Assembly: GCA_936936565.1 (NCBI GenBank)
Contig: CAKZIX010000002.1
Coordinates: 12,405-76,404, forward strand
Origin: an uncultured Nocardiaceae bacterium
GTDB lineage: Bacteria; Actinomycetota; Actinomycetes; Mycobacteriales; Mycobacteriaceae
Reading direction: 5' to 3'
DNA: 64,000 nt
Part shown: positions 31,752 through 39,906 of the stretch, in pieces
Layout of the letters: every line of letters begins with the position of its first letter
Numbering within the stretch: position 1 is the stretch's first letter
Notes under the pieces: model-generated
What the model saw: the letters and a program-made list of their open reading frames with translations, nothing else
What the model was told of the DNA's origin: nothing
The model's database searches: none
Made by a program: the position numbers and the translations under genes

Positions 31752-32698
31752 TCGCCCCACTGCACCTGGTTGCGGGTGAACTGCTTCAGTCGCGACGCTC
31801 CGCCCGGATCGCTGTAGGACTGTTCGCCCGCGACGACGATGTTGCCCGACACCGGTAGCGGCATCCCGAGATCCACGGTGACCGTCCCCGACCCGCGCAT
31901 GACGTAGGAGTCGATATTGAGCACGCCGGCGTTGTTGGGCAGGCTCCAGACCGCCGAGCGCGGCTGCTGTTCGATGTGCACCGTGACGGTCAACCGGTTG
32001 CCGGTGCGCGCGGCCAGCCGCGCGGTGGTCACCTGATCCAGTTCCACGCTGCCGTCCACCTGTTGGCGGATGGTCCACACCGCGCCCAGCCCGATCGGCT
32101 TGTCGGGAAAGGTGATCGCCTGGTATACGGCCTGGTAGAGGGCTTGTTCGATGGCTTTGCGGGCCTCGTCGTCGGCGTCGGGATCCGGGCTGATGCGCAG
32201 CGCGGTGACGCCGCCGTGCGGGTTGGTGGCCAGCCCCGCGGTGGAGCCTTCGCTGCTGGCCAGCCGCGTGGTGAGCCCGGCGTCGGCGGCGACGATCTTG
32301 CCGAGGGTGAGCTTGACGCCGTTGGCGTCCGGCAGAGCGGTGAGCGGAATGGTGAGCGCCGGGCTGGAGAAATCCTGATCCGGCTGGGCGTCGATCTGCT
32401 GGCGTACCTGGGTGGTGGTGCGCAGCAGCACCTGCTGTTGCTGGCCGGGTGCTACGCGCAGCCCGACGATGTCGCGCGGCTCGCCGCCGGGATCGGTCAC
32501 CATGGCCACGGCGGCGGGCAGCGGCAGCGTGAACTCCTTGCGTGCCGCCGGTGAGCTGGCCCCGTCGACGGCCGGGGAACTGGCCGGGTCGCCGCAGCCG
32601 ATCGCCAGCGCGGCGATGGTGGCGACGAGGGCGCCGGAGCGCAGTGGCTTTCCCAGGCGCTCCGCGGTCTTGCGTGCGGGGCTCGACACGACTGTCAC
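31748..32698 (-). CDS. Lipoprotein of unknown function (about 316 residues)
   Basis: The N-terminus has a basic region, a hydrophobic run and the lipobox AIGC (Cys near residue 35), so it is exported and lipidated. The rest is a beta-rich domain with DNGVKLTLGKI-like strands and no motif I can name; it looks like the DUF6263-type secreted proteins of this order, at low certainty. The GTG start has TAACCT (32705-32710, minus strand) 12 bases before it and no SD, so the operon mRNA is probably leaderless. It diverges from lspA. Confidence 0.6.
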   Translation of the reverse strand: MTVVSSPARKTAERLGKPLRSGALVATIAALAIGCGDPASSPAVDGASSPAARKEFTLPLPAAVAMVTDPGGEPRDIVGLRVAPGQQQQVLLRTTTQVRQQIDAQPDQDFSSPALTIPLTALPDANGVKLTLGKIVAADAGLTTRLASSEGSTAGLATNPHGGVTALRISPDPDADDEARKAIEQALYQAVYQAITFPDKPIGLGAVWTIRQQVDGSVELDQVTTARLAARTGNRLTVTVHIEQQPRSAVWSLPNNAGVLNIDSYVMRGSGTVTVDLGMPLPVSGNIVVAGEQSYSDPGGASRLKQFTRNQVQWGE

Positions 32699-32742
32699 AA
32701 CCCCAGGTTACGGGTCCCGGCGGATAAGGAATGATTGCTCTG

Positions 32743-33273
32743 GTGAGCAGCGAAGGATCGGCCGGCGAGGACGTGGCGACCGTGGCAACCCCGAAGACGA
32801 GGCTGCCGCTGTTGCTGACGATCGCGGCGGTGTTGTTGACCGCCGACCTCGTCACCAAGATCGCCGCGGTGGCCTACATCGAGCCCGGCAAGCCCGTCCG
32901 CATCATCGGCGACACGGTCACCCTGACGCTGGTGCGTAACTCCGGGGCCGCGTTCTCGATGGCGACGGGCTGGACGTGGGTGCTGGCGTTGGTGGCGATC
33001 GCGGTGTGCGTCGGCGTGGTGCGGTTCGGGCAGAAGCTGCGCTCGCTGTGGTGGGCGATCGGCCTGGGCGCCATTCTCGGCGGCGCGCTGGGCAACCTCG
33101 TGGACCGGATCTTCCGCTCGCCCGGGCCGCTGCAGGGCCACGTCGTGGATTTCGTATCGGTGGGCTGGTGGCCGGTGTTCAACGTCGCCGACTCCGCAAT
33201 CGTCTGCGGTGCAATCGGTTTGGTTGCGCTGACGCTGTTCGGATTCGAGCCGGACGGGACCCGCAAGAAGTGA
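32743..33273 (+). CDS. lspA: Lipoprotein signal peptidase LspA
   Basis: LspA is the membrane aspartic protease that cleaves prolipoprotein signal peptides. Four membrane segments are present, with the catalytic Asp residues in GNLVDR and FNVADS (D121 and D150 from the GTG at 32743) and the NSGAAFS loop. An ATG at 32731 would add four residues; GTG 32743 is preferred because an AATGAT box lies 13 bases upstream and no SD is present for either. Several lipoprotein genes lie nearby. The gap to the rluD-like gene is 14 bases. Confidence 0.93.
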   Translation: MSSEGSAGEDVATVATPKTRLPLLLTIAAVLLTADLVTKIAAVAYIEPGKPVRIIGDTVTLTLVRNSGAAFSMATGWTWVLALVAIAVCVGVVRFGQKLRSLWWAIGLGAILGGALGNLVDRIFRSPGPLQGHVVDFVSVGWWPVFNVADSAIVCGAIGLVALTLFGFEPDGTRKK

Positions 33274-33287
33274 GGGAATCGCGGTCC

Positions 33288-34196
33288 ATGCCGGTTCCCG
33301 ACGGGCTCGACGGCATGCGCGTCGACGCCGGGCTGGCCCGGCTGCTCGGCCTGTCGCGCACTGCGGTGGCCACGCTCGCCGACGCCGGTGACGTGCAGCT
33401 CGACGGCGTCGCGGTCGGCAAATCCGACAAGCTCACCGGCGGTTCGTGGCTGGAAGTGGAACTGCCCGAGCCGCCGCGCCCGCTCACGGTCGAGGCGGTG
33501 CCGGTGGAGGGCATGCGGGTTCTCTACGCCGACGACGACATCGTCGCGGTGGACAAGCCGGTCGGTGTGGCGGCACACACCGGCGTCGGCTGGACGGGCC
33601 CGACCGTGGTCGGTGGGCTGGCCGCCGCCGGCTACCGCATCTCCACCTCGGGCGCCCACGAGCGGCAGGGCATCGTGCACCGTCTCGACGTCGGCACGTC
33701 CGGAGTGATGGTGGTCGCGCAGTCCGAGCGCGCCTACACCGTGCTCAAGCGCGCCTTCAAGCAACGCACCGTCGACAAGCGGTATCACGCGCTGGTACAA
33801 GGACATCCGGATCCGAGCAGCGGCACCATCGACGCGCCGATCGCGCATGCGCGCGGCGACGAGTGGAAGTTCACGGTGCGTTCCGACGGGCGGCCCAGCA
33901 TCACTCATTACGACACGCTCGAGGCGTTCCAGTCCGCCAGCCTGCTCGACATTCACCTGGAAACCGGTCGCACGCATCAGATTCGGGTGCATTTCTCGGC
34001 GATTCGGCACCCCTGCTGCGGCGATCTCACCTACGGCGCCGATCCTCGCCTGGCCGCCCGCCTCGGCCTGGAACGGCAATGGCTGCATGCACGTGCGCTG
34101 GGGTTCGCCCATCCCGCCGACGGCCGCTGGGTGGAGATCACCTCGGATTACCCCGCCGATCTGCAGCACGCGCTGGATTCGCTGCGTCATGGGTAG
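33288..34196 (+). CDS. RluA/RluD-family rRNA pseudouridine synthase
   Basis: A 302-residue pseudouridine synthase with an N-terminal S4 RNA-binding domain (about 8-60) and the RluA catalytic domain. The catalytic Asp is D134 in HRLDVGTSG, and [11 protein letters not shown] is the family's second motif. The lspA-rluD pairing is very widespread in bacteria, so the 23S rRNA uridines modified by RluD are the likely target. The stop overlaps the next lipoprotein gene by eight bases. Confidence 0.9.
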   Translation: MPVPDGLDGMRVDAGLARLLGLSRTAVATLADAGDVQLDGVAVGKSDKLTGGSWLEVELPEPPRPLTVEAVPVEGMRVLYADDDIVAVDKPVGVAAHTGVGWTGPTVVGGLAAAGYRISTSGAHERQGIVHRLDVGTSGVMVVAQSERAYTVLKRAFKQRTVDKRYHALVQGHPDPSSGTIDAPIAHARGDEWKFTVRSDGRPSITHYDTLEAFQSASLLDIHLETGRTHQIRVHFSAIRHPCCGDLTYGADPRLAARLGLERQWLHARALGFAHPADGRWVEITSDYPADLQHALDSLRHG

Positions 34197-34734
34197 GTCG
34201 GCGCGGCGCCGCGTGCGTGGTGCCGGGCTGGCGGGTGCGGCGCTGCTGCTCGCTGCCTGTACGAGTTCGACTGTCCCTACGGACTTTTCGGGTGATCGGC
34301 TGGGCCCGGAGGGCAACGAATCCGCGGCCGCCTACGTCGAGCGGGCGCGCGCGACGTTGACCGGTGCGGGCGTGCGCTGGGCGCTGGTCTCGCTGACGGC
34401 ACCGGCGACCACCGCCGACGTCGTGAAACTTGCCGGGGGAGTAAGGGTTTCGCGCGTGATCGCGTTGCGTGGGCCGCAGCTGCCGCTGGAGTCGTTCGAC
34501 GTGCCCGCCGGCGACGAGGCGCTGCGTCGCAGCATCGACTGCGTGTGCGTCGTCGCTGTCGTGGTGCGCGCCGAGGTCGAGCGGTTGCGCACGCTGGCCG
34601 GCGCGCCCGCGGATGCGCCGCCGCCACCCGACGCGCCGCCGCCACCCACCCGCGTACGCGCCGTGGAAGCCCTACCCGCCGACGCGGTGTGGGGCCAGTT
34701 CGCCGTCAACCCCTTGCTGCCCAACGCATCCTGA
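34189..34734 (+). CDS. Small lipoprotein of unknown function
   Basis: A 181-residue exported protein with a twin-Arg-like basic start, hydrophobic core and lipobox LAAC (Cys near 24). The mature part has a short mixed alpha/beta region, a Cys pair in the CVC motif near 123-125, and a proline-rich hinge ([12 protein letters not shown]). I do not recognise the family. It overlaps the rluD-like gene by eight bases and is probably translated with it. Confidence 0.65.
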   Translation: MGRSARRRVRGAGLAGAALLLAACTSSTVPTDFSGDRLGPEGNESAAAYVERARATLTGAGVRWALVSLTAPATTADVVKLAGGVRVSRVIALRGPQLPLESFDVPAGDEALRRSIDCVCVVAVVVRAEVERLRTLAGAPADAPPPPDAPPPPTRVRAVEALPADAVWGQFAVNPLLPNAS

Positions 34735-34766
34735 GGACCGTGGGGCGCGAGCTGCCCGCGGGCAAA

Positions 34767-35414
34767 CTATCCGACCAGGCCGGCCTCGTACGCCGCGATC
34801 ACCAGCTGAACACGATCGCGCGCAAGAAGTTTCGCGAGTATCCGGCTGACGTGCGTCTTGACGGTCAGCGGGCTCACGACCAGTTCGTCGGCGATCTCGC
34901 CGTTGGTGCGGCCGCGTCCGACCAACGCCAGCACTTGCACCTCGCGCTGGGTGAGCGCGGCGATCGCCGCCGGTGGACGACGGTGCGGCGCGGCGCGGAC
35001 CGAGGCGATCACGGCGGCCGTCGGACCTGGTGACAGCAGTGCCTCGCCAGCCGCGACCGTCCGGATCGCGTCGAGCAGGACGGCGGGCTTGGTGTCCTTG
35101 ATCAGGAATCCGCTCGCTCCGGCGCGCAGCGCGGCGAGCACGTTGTCGTCGGTGTCGTAGGTGGTCAGGACGAGAACCCGTACCCCGGCGAGGTCGTCGT
35201 CGGCGGCGATCTGTGCGGTGGCGGCGATGCCGTCGAGGTCGGGCATCCGGATGTCCATCACGACGACATCGGCGCGTGAGCTGCGCGCGAGCCGTACGGC
35301 GTCCCGACCGGTGGCCGCTTCACCTACCACGGTCATGTCGGAGGCGGAGTCGACGAGCACGCTGAACGCCCCGCGCACCAGGGCCTGGTCGTCGGCCAGC
35401 AACACCCGGATCAT
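34767..35414 (-). CDS. NarL/LuxR-type response regulator
   Basis: A 215-residue response regulator with a receiver domain (1-120; phosphoacceptor D54 in VVMDIRMP, switch Lys in LIKDTKP) and a LuxR helix-turn-helix (about 150-210; LTQREVQVLALVGRGRTNGE). The partner kinase gene lies directly upstream with an ATGA overlap. A 16-bp palindrome at 36588-36603, between the kinase gene and the divergent transporter gene, is the likely binding site. Confidence 0.93.
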   Translation of the reverse strand: MIRVLLADDQALVRGAFSVLVDSASDMTVVGEAATGRDAVRLARSSRADVVVMDIRMPDLDGIAATAQIAADDDLAGVRVLVLTTYDTDDNVLAALRAGASGFLIKDTKPAVLLDAIRTVAAGEALLSPGPTAAVIASVRAAPHRRPPAAIAALTQREVQVLALVGRGRTNGEIADELVVSPLTVKTHVSRILAKLLARDRVQLVIAAYEAGLVG

Positions 35415-36550
35415 GCGGGCAGCTCAGCGGTGACCGCGAAACCGGTTGCGCCGGTGCGTAATACGGAGTTTCCGCCGGGCACCGCATGGGCCGGCTGCCC
35501 GGTGTGCGCCGAGCCGCCGATGGCCCGGGCCCGCTCGTGGATTCCGGTGAGCCCGAAGCCGGGGGTGACGTCGCGCGGTCCGTCGCCGTCGTCGACCACC
35601 GACACCTGTAATCGGTCGGGACCGTAGTGCAGCGAGACGTTGGCGTGGCGGGCACCCGAATGCTTGGCCACGTTGGTCAATGCCTCCTGCACGATCCGGT
35701 AGGCCACCATCTCGACCGTCGGTGACAGTTTGCGGGGTGCGCCAGTCGTTGCGAAATCGACGGCGACACCGGCCGACGTTGCGGGTTCGCCGAGGGCGGG
35801 CAGCTGGTCCAGGCCAGGCAGCGGTCCGTGTGGGGATTCGATGGACTTGCGCAACAGCCCGACGGTCGCGGCAAGCTCGCCGCGGGCGTCCTCGCATGCG
35901 GACGTGATCGCCACCAGGGCTTTGCGCAGGGCTGCCGTGTCGGCCTGGCCGGTGTCGATGAGATGCGTTGCGACGCCGGCTTGCACGTGTACTGCGGTGA
36001 TGCTGTGGGCGAGCAGATCGTGCAGGTCGCGGGCGATGCGCAGGCGCTCCGCGGTCACCTGTTGCTCGGCGCGGTCGCGCAGCTGAGCAAGATAGGCCAG
36101 ATGCATGCGCACGGCTTCGCCGAGCACCATCGCGGCGAGCACCCAGCCGACGACCGCCGCCATCTGCAGCAGCACCGTGTCGTCTTCCATCCGGTCGCCG
36201 AACAGCGCCATGCCGGCCAGCGCGGAGCCGACCACGACCAGCTTCACCACGACCGAACGGCGCCAGTTGCCGAAACGTGCCACGGTGTACAGCGCGACGC
36301 AGGTCGGCACGGCGATGGCCTCGTGCTGGAAATCGTTGGCGTGATACGGGATTGCTGCGGCCAGCACGGCGGCCAGCACCGGCAGTGGCCAGCGGCGGCG
36401 CACCACGAGCGGTAGCGCTGCGGCCACGAGCAGCAGCACCCCGAGCGTGTTCATCGACCGGTCCCACGGAGCCACGAAGGCCACCACGAGGCCCGCGGCC
36501 AGCGTCGCCCCCGCCACCGCGAGGTCGGCGAGCCACTCTTTCCTGCTCAT
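35411..36550 (-). CDS. Sensor histidine kinase (HisKA_3 type)
   Basis: A 379-residue membrane kinase with about six hydrophobic segments in the first 150 residues, a short coiled linker, the phosphoacceptor H177 in RIARDLHDLLAHS, and a HATPase domain (ALTNVAKHSGARHA and GFGLTGIHERARAIGG). The ATG at 36550 gives a clean membrane start; the frame extends upstream without similarity. It shares an ATGA overlap with its response regulator and diverges from an MMPL transporter, its probable target. Confidence 0.9.
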   Translation of the reverse strand: MSRKEWLADLAVAGATLAAGLVVAFVAPWDRSMNTLGVLLLVAAALPLVVRRRWPLPVLAAVLAAAIPYHANDFQHEAIAVPTCVALYTVARFGNWRRSVVVKLVVVGSALAGMALFGDRMEDDTVLLQMAAVVGWVLAAMVLGEAVRMHLAYLAQLRDRAEQQVTAERLRIARDLHDLLAHSITAVHVQAGVATHLIDTGQADTAALRKALVAITSACEDARGELAATVGLLRKSIESPHGPLPGLDQLPALGEPATSAGVAVDFATTGAPRKLSPTVEMVAYRIVQEALTNVAKHSGARHANVSLHYGPDRLQVSVVDDGDGPRDVTPGFGLTGIHERARAIGGSAHTGQPAHAVPGGNSVLRTGATGFAVTAELPA

Positions 36551-36587
36551 TCCAGCAATTCTGCGCGCCCCGGCCCGTGGGCGCGTA

Positions 36588-36603
36588 CTCCCTGCGGAGT
36601 ATC
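36588..36603. promoter_or_regulatory. Palindrome TACTCC-N4-GGAGTA, probable response-regulator site
   Basis: A perfect inverted repeat with 6-bp arms and a 4-bp centre in the 110-bp region between the kinase gene and the divergent MMPL gene. NarL-type regulators bind short inverted repeats of this size, so it is a good candidate for control of both directions. Confidence 0.55.
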
Positions 36604-36660
36604 TGCGGTGCCTGCCACGGGCGGACGACATCGGACTGGGGGCCGCGCAGGCTGAGCCGC

Positions 36661-38697
36661 ATGAAACTCAGAGCGTTACTCCTCATCGGGATCTGGATCG
36701 CCGTACTGGCTGCCGTGTTCCCACTCGCCGCCGCTCTCGACGACGTCAAGTCCGACGAGGCGGCCACCTATCTGCCCGCGGATGCCCAGTCGACCCAGGC
36801 TGCCGAGATCGAGGCCACCCTGCCGGGCGGCGTCGAAGGCGGTTTCGTCGTTGTCTACCAGCGGGACTCGGGGATCACCGACGCCGACCGAACCGTTGCG
36901 CAACGGCAGGCGGCCGAGCTGGCGGCGCGCTACGAAACCCAGGCGGGCCCGGTTGCCACGTCCCAGGACGGCAAGGCACTGATGTTCCGCTTCGAGGTGG
37001 CCGAATCCAAGGGTGAGCCCGGCGCGTACCTCGCGGAACTGCGCGGCGTCGTCGCCGATCGGCCGGCCGGCCTGGCCGCCTACGTGACCGGACCGGGCGC
37101 GATGAGCGGCGACTTCGAGGGCGCGTTCGACGGTGTGGACACCCAGCTGCTGATAGTGACGGTGCTGGTGGTGACCGCGATCCTGCTGCTCACCTACCGC
37201 AGCCCGTTCCTGTGGCTGGTACCGCTGATCTCGGTGACGGTCGCCAACTTCGTCGCCATGGGCGTGGTGTATCTGCTCGTGAAAACGTTCGGCATCACCG
37301 TCAACGACCAGAGCGCCGCGATCTTGACCATCCTCGTCTTCGGCGTCGGAACCGACTACGCGCTGCTGCTCGTCGCCCGCTATCGCGAAGAGCTGCACCG
37401 GGAATCGGACGTCGCGACGGCCATGCTCGCCGCGGTGCGCCGCGCCGCGCCCGCGATCGTCGCGTCCGCGGCGACCGTGACGCTGGGCCTGCTCTGCCTG
37501 CTCGCGGCGGGCATGAACAACATCGCCGGCATGGGGCCCGTCGGCGCGGCCGGCGTCGTGTCCACGCTGGCGGTCATGCTCACCTTGTTCCCGGCGCTGC
37601 TCGTGCTCTTGGGCCGTCCGGTGTTCTGGCCGCGGGTGCCGCGTGTGGACACCGATCATGTTGTCCGCGTGAGTATCTGGGAGCGGATCGGCCGGGGGAT
37701 CGCGATCCGTCCGGCAGCGGCAGTCGCTGGGGCGCTGGTGCTGCTGGGCGTGTTCGCGGCTGGGCTGTTCGGCAACACCGATTCGCTGAGCCAGGCCGGG
37801 CGCTTCGTCGAAACTCCGGAGTCGGTGACCGGCCAACAGATTGCCGCGCAACACTTTCCAGAGTTCGGCAGTGGTGCCCCGCTGACGATCACGGCACCGA
37901 TCCCGATCGCCGCGCAGGTGCTGTCCGGGGTGCAGGCCGATCCGGGCATTGCGTTCGCAACCGCCGACCGCACCGGTGCCGGCTACACCGAAATCGTTGC
38001 GATGCCCAAGGATTCGCCCGACACCTCCGGTGAGCGCGCGACGATCGAGCGGCTGCGCAACACGCTGCCGTCCGGGGCCGCGGTGGGCGGTCCGAGTGCG
38101 CAGTTGCTGGACATCGAAACCGCTTCGACGCGTGACGAATTGGTGGTCATCCCGCTCGTGCTCGTGGTGGTGACCCTGATTCTGGGACTGCTGCTGCGCT
38201 CGGTGGTCGCGCCGATCATGTTGGTACTCACCGTCGTTGCCTCGTTCGGTGCCGCCCTCGGCGCCACCGTGCTGGCGTCGGAGCACCTGTTCGGGTTCGG
38301 CGGCCTCGACTCCGGGCTGGTGGTGCTGGCGTTCTTGTTCCTCGTCGCGCTCGGAGTGGACTACAACATCTTCCTGATGACGCGGGCCCGCGAGGAAGCC
38401 GCACAACTGGGAACCCGGGCCGGAGTGCTGCGCAGTCTCGCGGTGACCGGCGGCGTCATCACCTCGGCGGGGATCGTGCTGGCCGCCACCTTCGCGGTGT
38501 TGGTCACGCTGCCTCTGGTCGCACTGGCCCAGCTCGGGTTCGCCGTCGCCTTCGGGGTGTTGCTGGACACATTGTTGGTGCGGTCGGTGCTGGTCCCCGC
38601 ACTGACACTGCTCCTCGGCGAGCGCGTCTGGTGGCCGTCGAGTCCGGCGCCGCAGCCCTTGCCCGAGGGCGACCGCGAGCTGGCGACGGTCCGTTAA
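36661..38697 (+). CDS. MMPL/RND-family membrane transporter
   Basis: A 678-residue protein with twelve predicted membrane segments in two RND-like halves, each preceded by an extracytoplasmic loop (about 25-160 and 375-480). The conserved Asp/Tyr pairs of MMPL proteins are visible in GVGTDYALLLVARYREEL and ALGVDYNIFLMTRAREE. Such proteins export lipids or drugs using the proton gradient. It is short like the YdfJ/ActII-3 class rather than the large mycobacterial MmpL. The divergent two-component system is the probable regulator. Confidence 0.9.
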   Translation: MKLRALLLIGIWIAVLAAVFPLAAALDDVKSDEAATYLPADAQSTQAAEIEATLPGGVEGGFVVVYQRDSGITDADRTVAQRQAAELAARYETQAGPVATSQDGKALMFRFEVAESKGEPGAYLAELRGVVADRPAGLAAYVTGPGAMSGDFEGAFDGVDTQLLIVTVLVVTAILLLTYRSPFLWLVPLISVTVANFVAMGVVYLLVKTFGITVNDQSAAILTILVFGVGTDYALLLVARYREELHRESDVATAMLAAVRRAAPAIVASAATVTLGLLCLLAAGMNNIAGMGPVGAAGVVSTLAVMLTLFPALLVLLGRPVFWPRVPRVDTDHVVRVSIWERIGRGIAIRPAAAVAGALVLLGVFAAGLFGNTDSLSQAGRFVETPESVTGQQIAAQHFPEFGSGAPLTITAPIPIAAQVLSGVQADPGIAFATADRTGAGYTEIVAMPKDSPDTSGERATIERLRNTLPSGAAVGGPSAQLLDIETASTRDELVVIPLVLVVVTLILGLLLRSVVAPIMLVLTVVASFGAALGATVLASEHLFGFGGLDSGLVVLAFLFLVALGVDYNIFLMTRAREEAAQLGTRAGVLRSLAVTGGVITSAGIVLAATFAVLVTLPLVALAQLGFAVAFGVLLDTLLVRSVLVPALTLLLGERVWWPSSPAPQPLPEGDRELATVR

Positions 38698-38728
38698 CCA
38701 ACCGCAGCGCCGATCCAGCCCGTCCGCG

Positions 38729-38783
38729 CACAACCGTTCCGTCCTCGCGCGCCATGCACTGGGTGCGAGGACGGAACCTTGTG
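38729..38783 (+). terminator. Long hairpin after the MMPL gene
   Basis: GTTCCGTCCTCGC (38736-38748) pairs perfectly with 38765-38777, and the stem extends outwards with CACAA (38729-38733) and TTGTG (38779-38783). It starts 32 bases after the stop. The rest of the 234-bp gap to rarD shows nothing else apart from the -10-like box of rarD. Confidence 0.7.
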
Positions 38784-38931
38784 TCCGATCCCCATCGAAA
38801 CCGCGGGCGCCTGCGATTCGGGGCCGACCGCCGGTCTCGCCCGCTCGCTGCCGGTCGGCACCCTGCCTCCGTGCGAACACCTCGTCCGAAATTCGGATGC
38901 GCCGAAATTCTTCGCCGGTAGCGTCGAGCGG

Positions 38932-39789
38932 GTGAAATTCGGCGTCGGCGCGTACTTGATCTGGGGTGTCTTTCCGGCGTTCTTCGGGTTGCTCGCGTTC
39001 GCCGGGGCTGTGGAAATCCTGGCGCACCGCATCGTCTGGACCCTGGTGGCGATGCTGGGTGTGCTCGCGATCATGGGCCGCCTGCGCCAGCTGACGCGGA
39101 TCTCGCCGCAGGCGTGGCTGCTGTCGGCGGCGGCCTCGGCGATGATCGCGACCAACTGGGGCACCTATGTCTACGGCGTCATCTCCGAACACGTGGTCGA
39201 ATGTGCGCTGGGCTACTTCATCAACCCGCTGGTGTCGGTGCTGTTCGGGGTGCTGATCTTCCGCGAGAAGATCAACCGGGCGCAGTTGGCGGCGCTCGCG
39301 CTCGCCGTCGTCGCCGTGGTCGTGCTCACCGTCGACTACGGCCACCCGCCGTGGATCGCGCTCACCCTGGCGTGCTCGTTCGCGCTGTACGGGCTGCTCA
39401 AGAAGGTGGTGCCGCTGGATCCGATGCGCAGTCTCGCCGCCGAAGGCATCGTCGCCGCGCCGTTCGCGATCGGCTTCCTGATCGTGCTCGGCAGCGCCCA
39501 CAGTGCCGGACAGACCGCGCTGTTGGTGCTGTGCGGTCCCATCACGATGGTGCCGCTGCTGCTGTTCGGGGCTGCGGCGCAACGGGTTCCGCTGGTCACC
39601 ATGGGATTGCTGCAATATCTGACCCCCGCGCTGCAGATGGCCTGGGGCGTGCTGGTGGTCGGCGAGGCGATGCCGCCCGCGCGCTGGGCCGGGTTCGCGC
39701 TGATCTGGGTGGCACTGGCGATATTCACCGCCGACGCGATCCGGCGGTCCCGACAGCGCGGCGCTGCAACGGCCGAAGCAGCCGTCTGA
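38932..39789 (+). CDS. rarD: RarD-type EamA/DMT transporter
   Basis: A 285-residue membrane protein with about ten hydrophobic segments of the drug/metabolite transporter superfamily. The start KFGVGAYLIWGVFPAFF, the EILAHRIVW motif and the NWGTYVYGV block are diagnostic of RarD. The substrate of this subfamily is not established. GTG 38932 is chosen because TAGCGT (38919-38924) lies 13 bases upstream and the protein starts exactly at the family N-terminus; the frame extends 51 codons upstream through a hairpin. Confidence 0.9.
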   Translation: MKFGVGAYLIWGVFPAFFGLLAFAGAVEILAHRIVWTLVAMLGVLAIMGRLRQLTRISPQAWLLSAAASAMIATNWGTYVYGVISEHVVECALGYFINPLVSVLFGVLIFREKINRAQLAALALAVVAVVVLTVDYGHPPWIALTLACSFALYGLLKKVVPLDPMRSLAAEGIVAAPFAIGFLIVLGSAHSAGQTALLVLCGPITMVPLLLFGAAAQRVPLVTMGLLQYLTPALQMAWGVLVVGEAMPPARWAGFALIWVALAIFTADAIRRSRQRGAATAEAAV

Positions 39790-39906
39790 CGCCACCGCTG
39801 TGTCACGACTCGCCCGACACGGCACCGGCGGCTGGAGTTTCTGTCGGTGGGCCGACGTAAAGTCAGTGGCCGATCCCATGCAGACCGCGGCAGGAGGCGC
39901 CTCGAA

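Noticed and set aside
38888..38904. Exact 17-bp match between 38888-38904 (before rarD) and 61190-61206 (before the AAA+ gene)
   Set aside because: In a 64-kb high-GC sequence one match of this length is not clearly above chance, and no third copy or symmetrical structure supports a shared operator.
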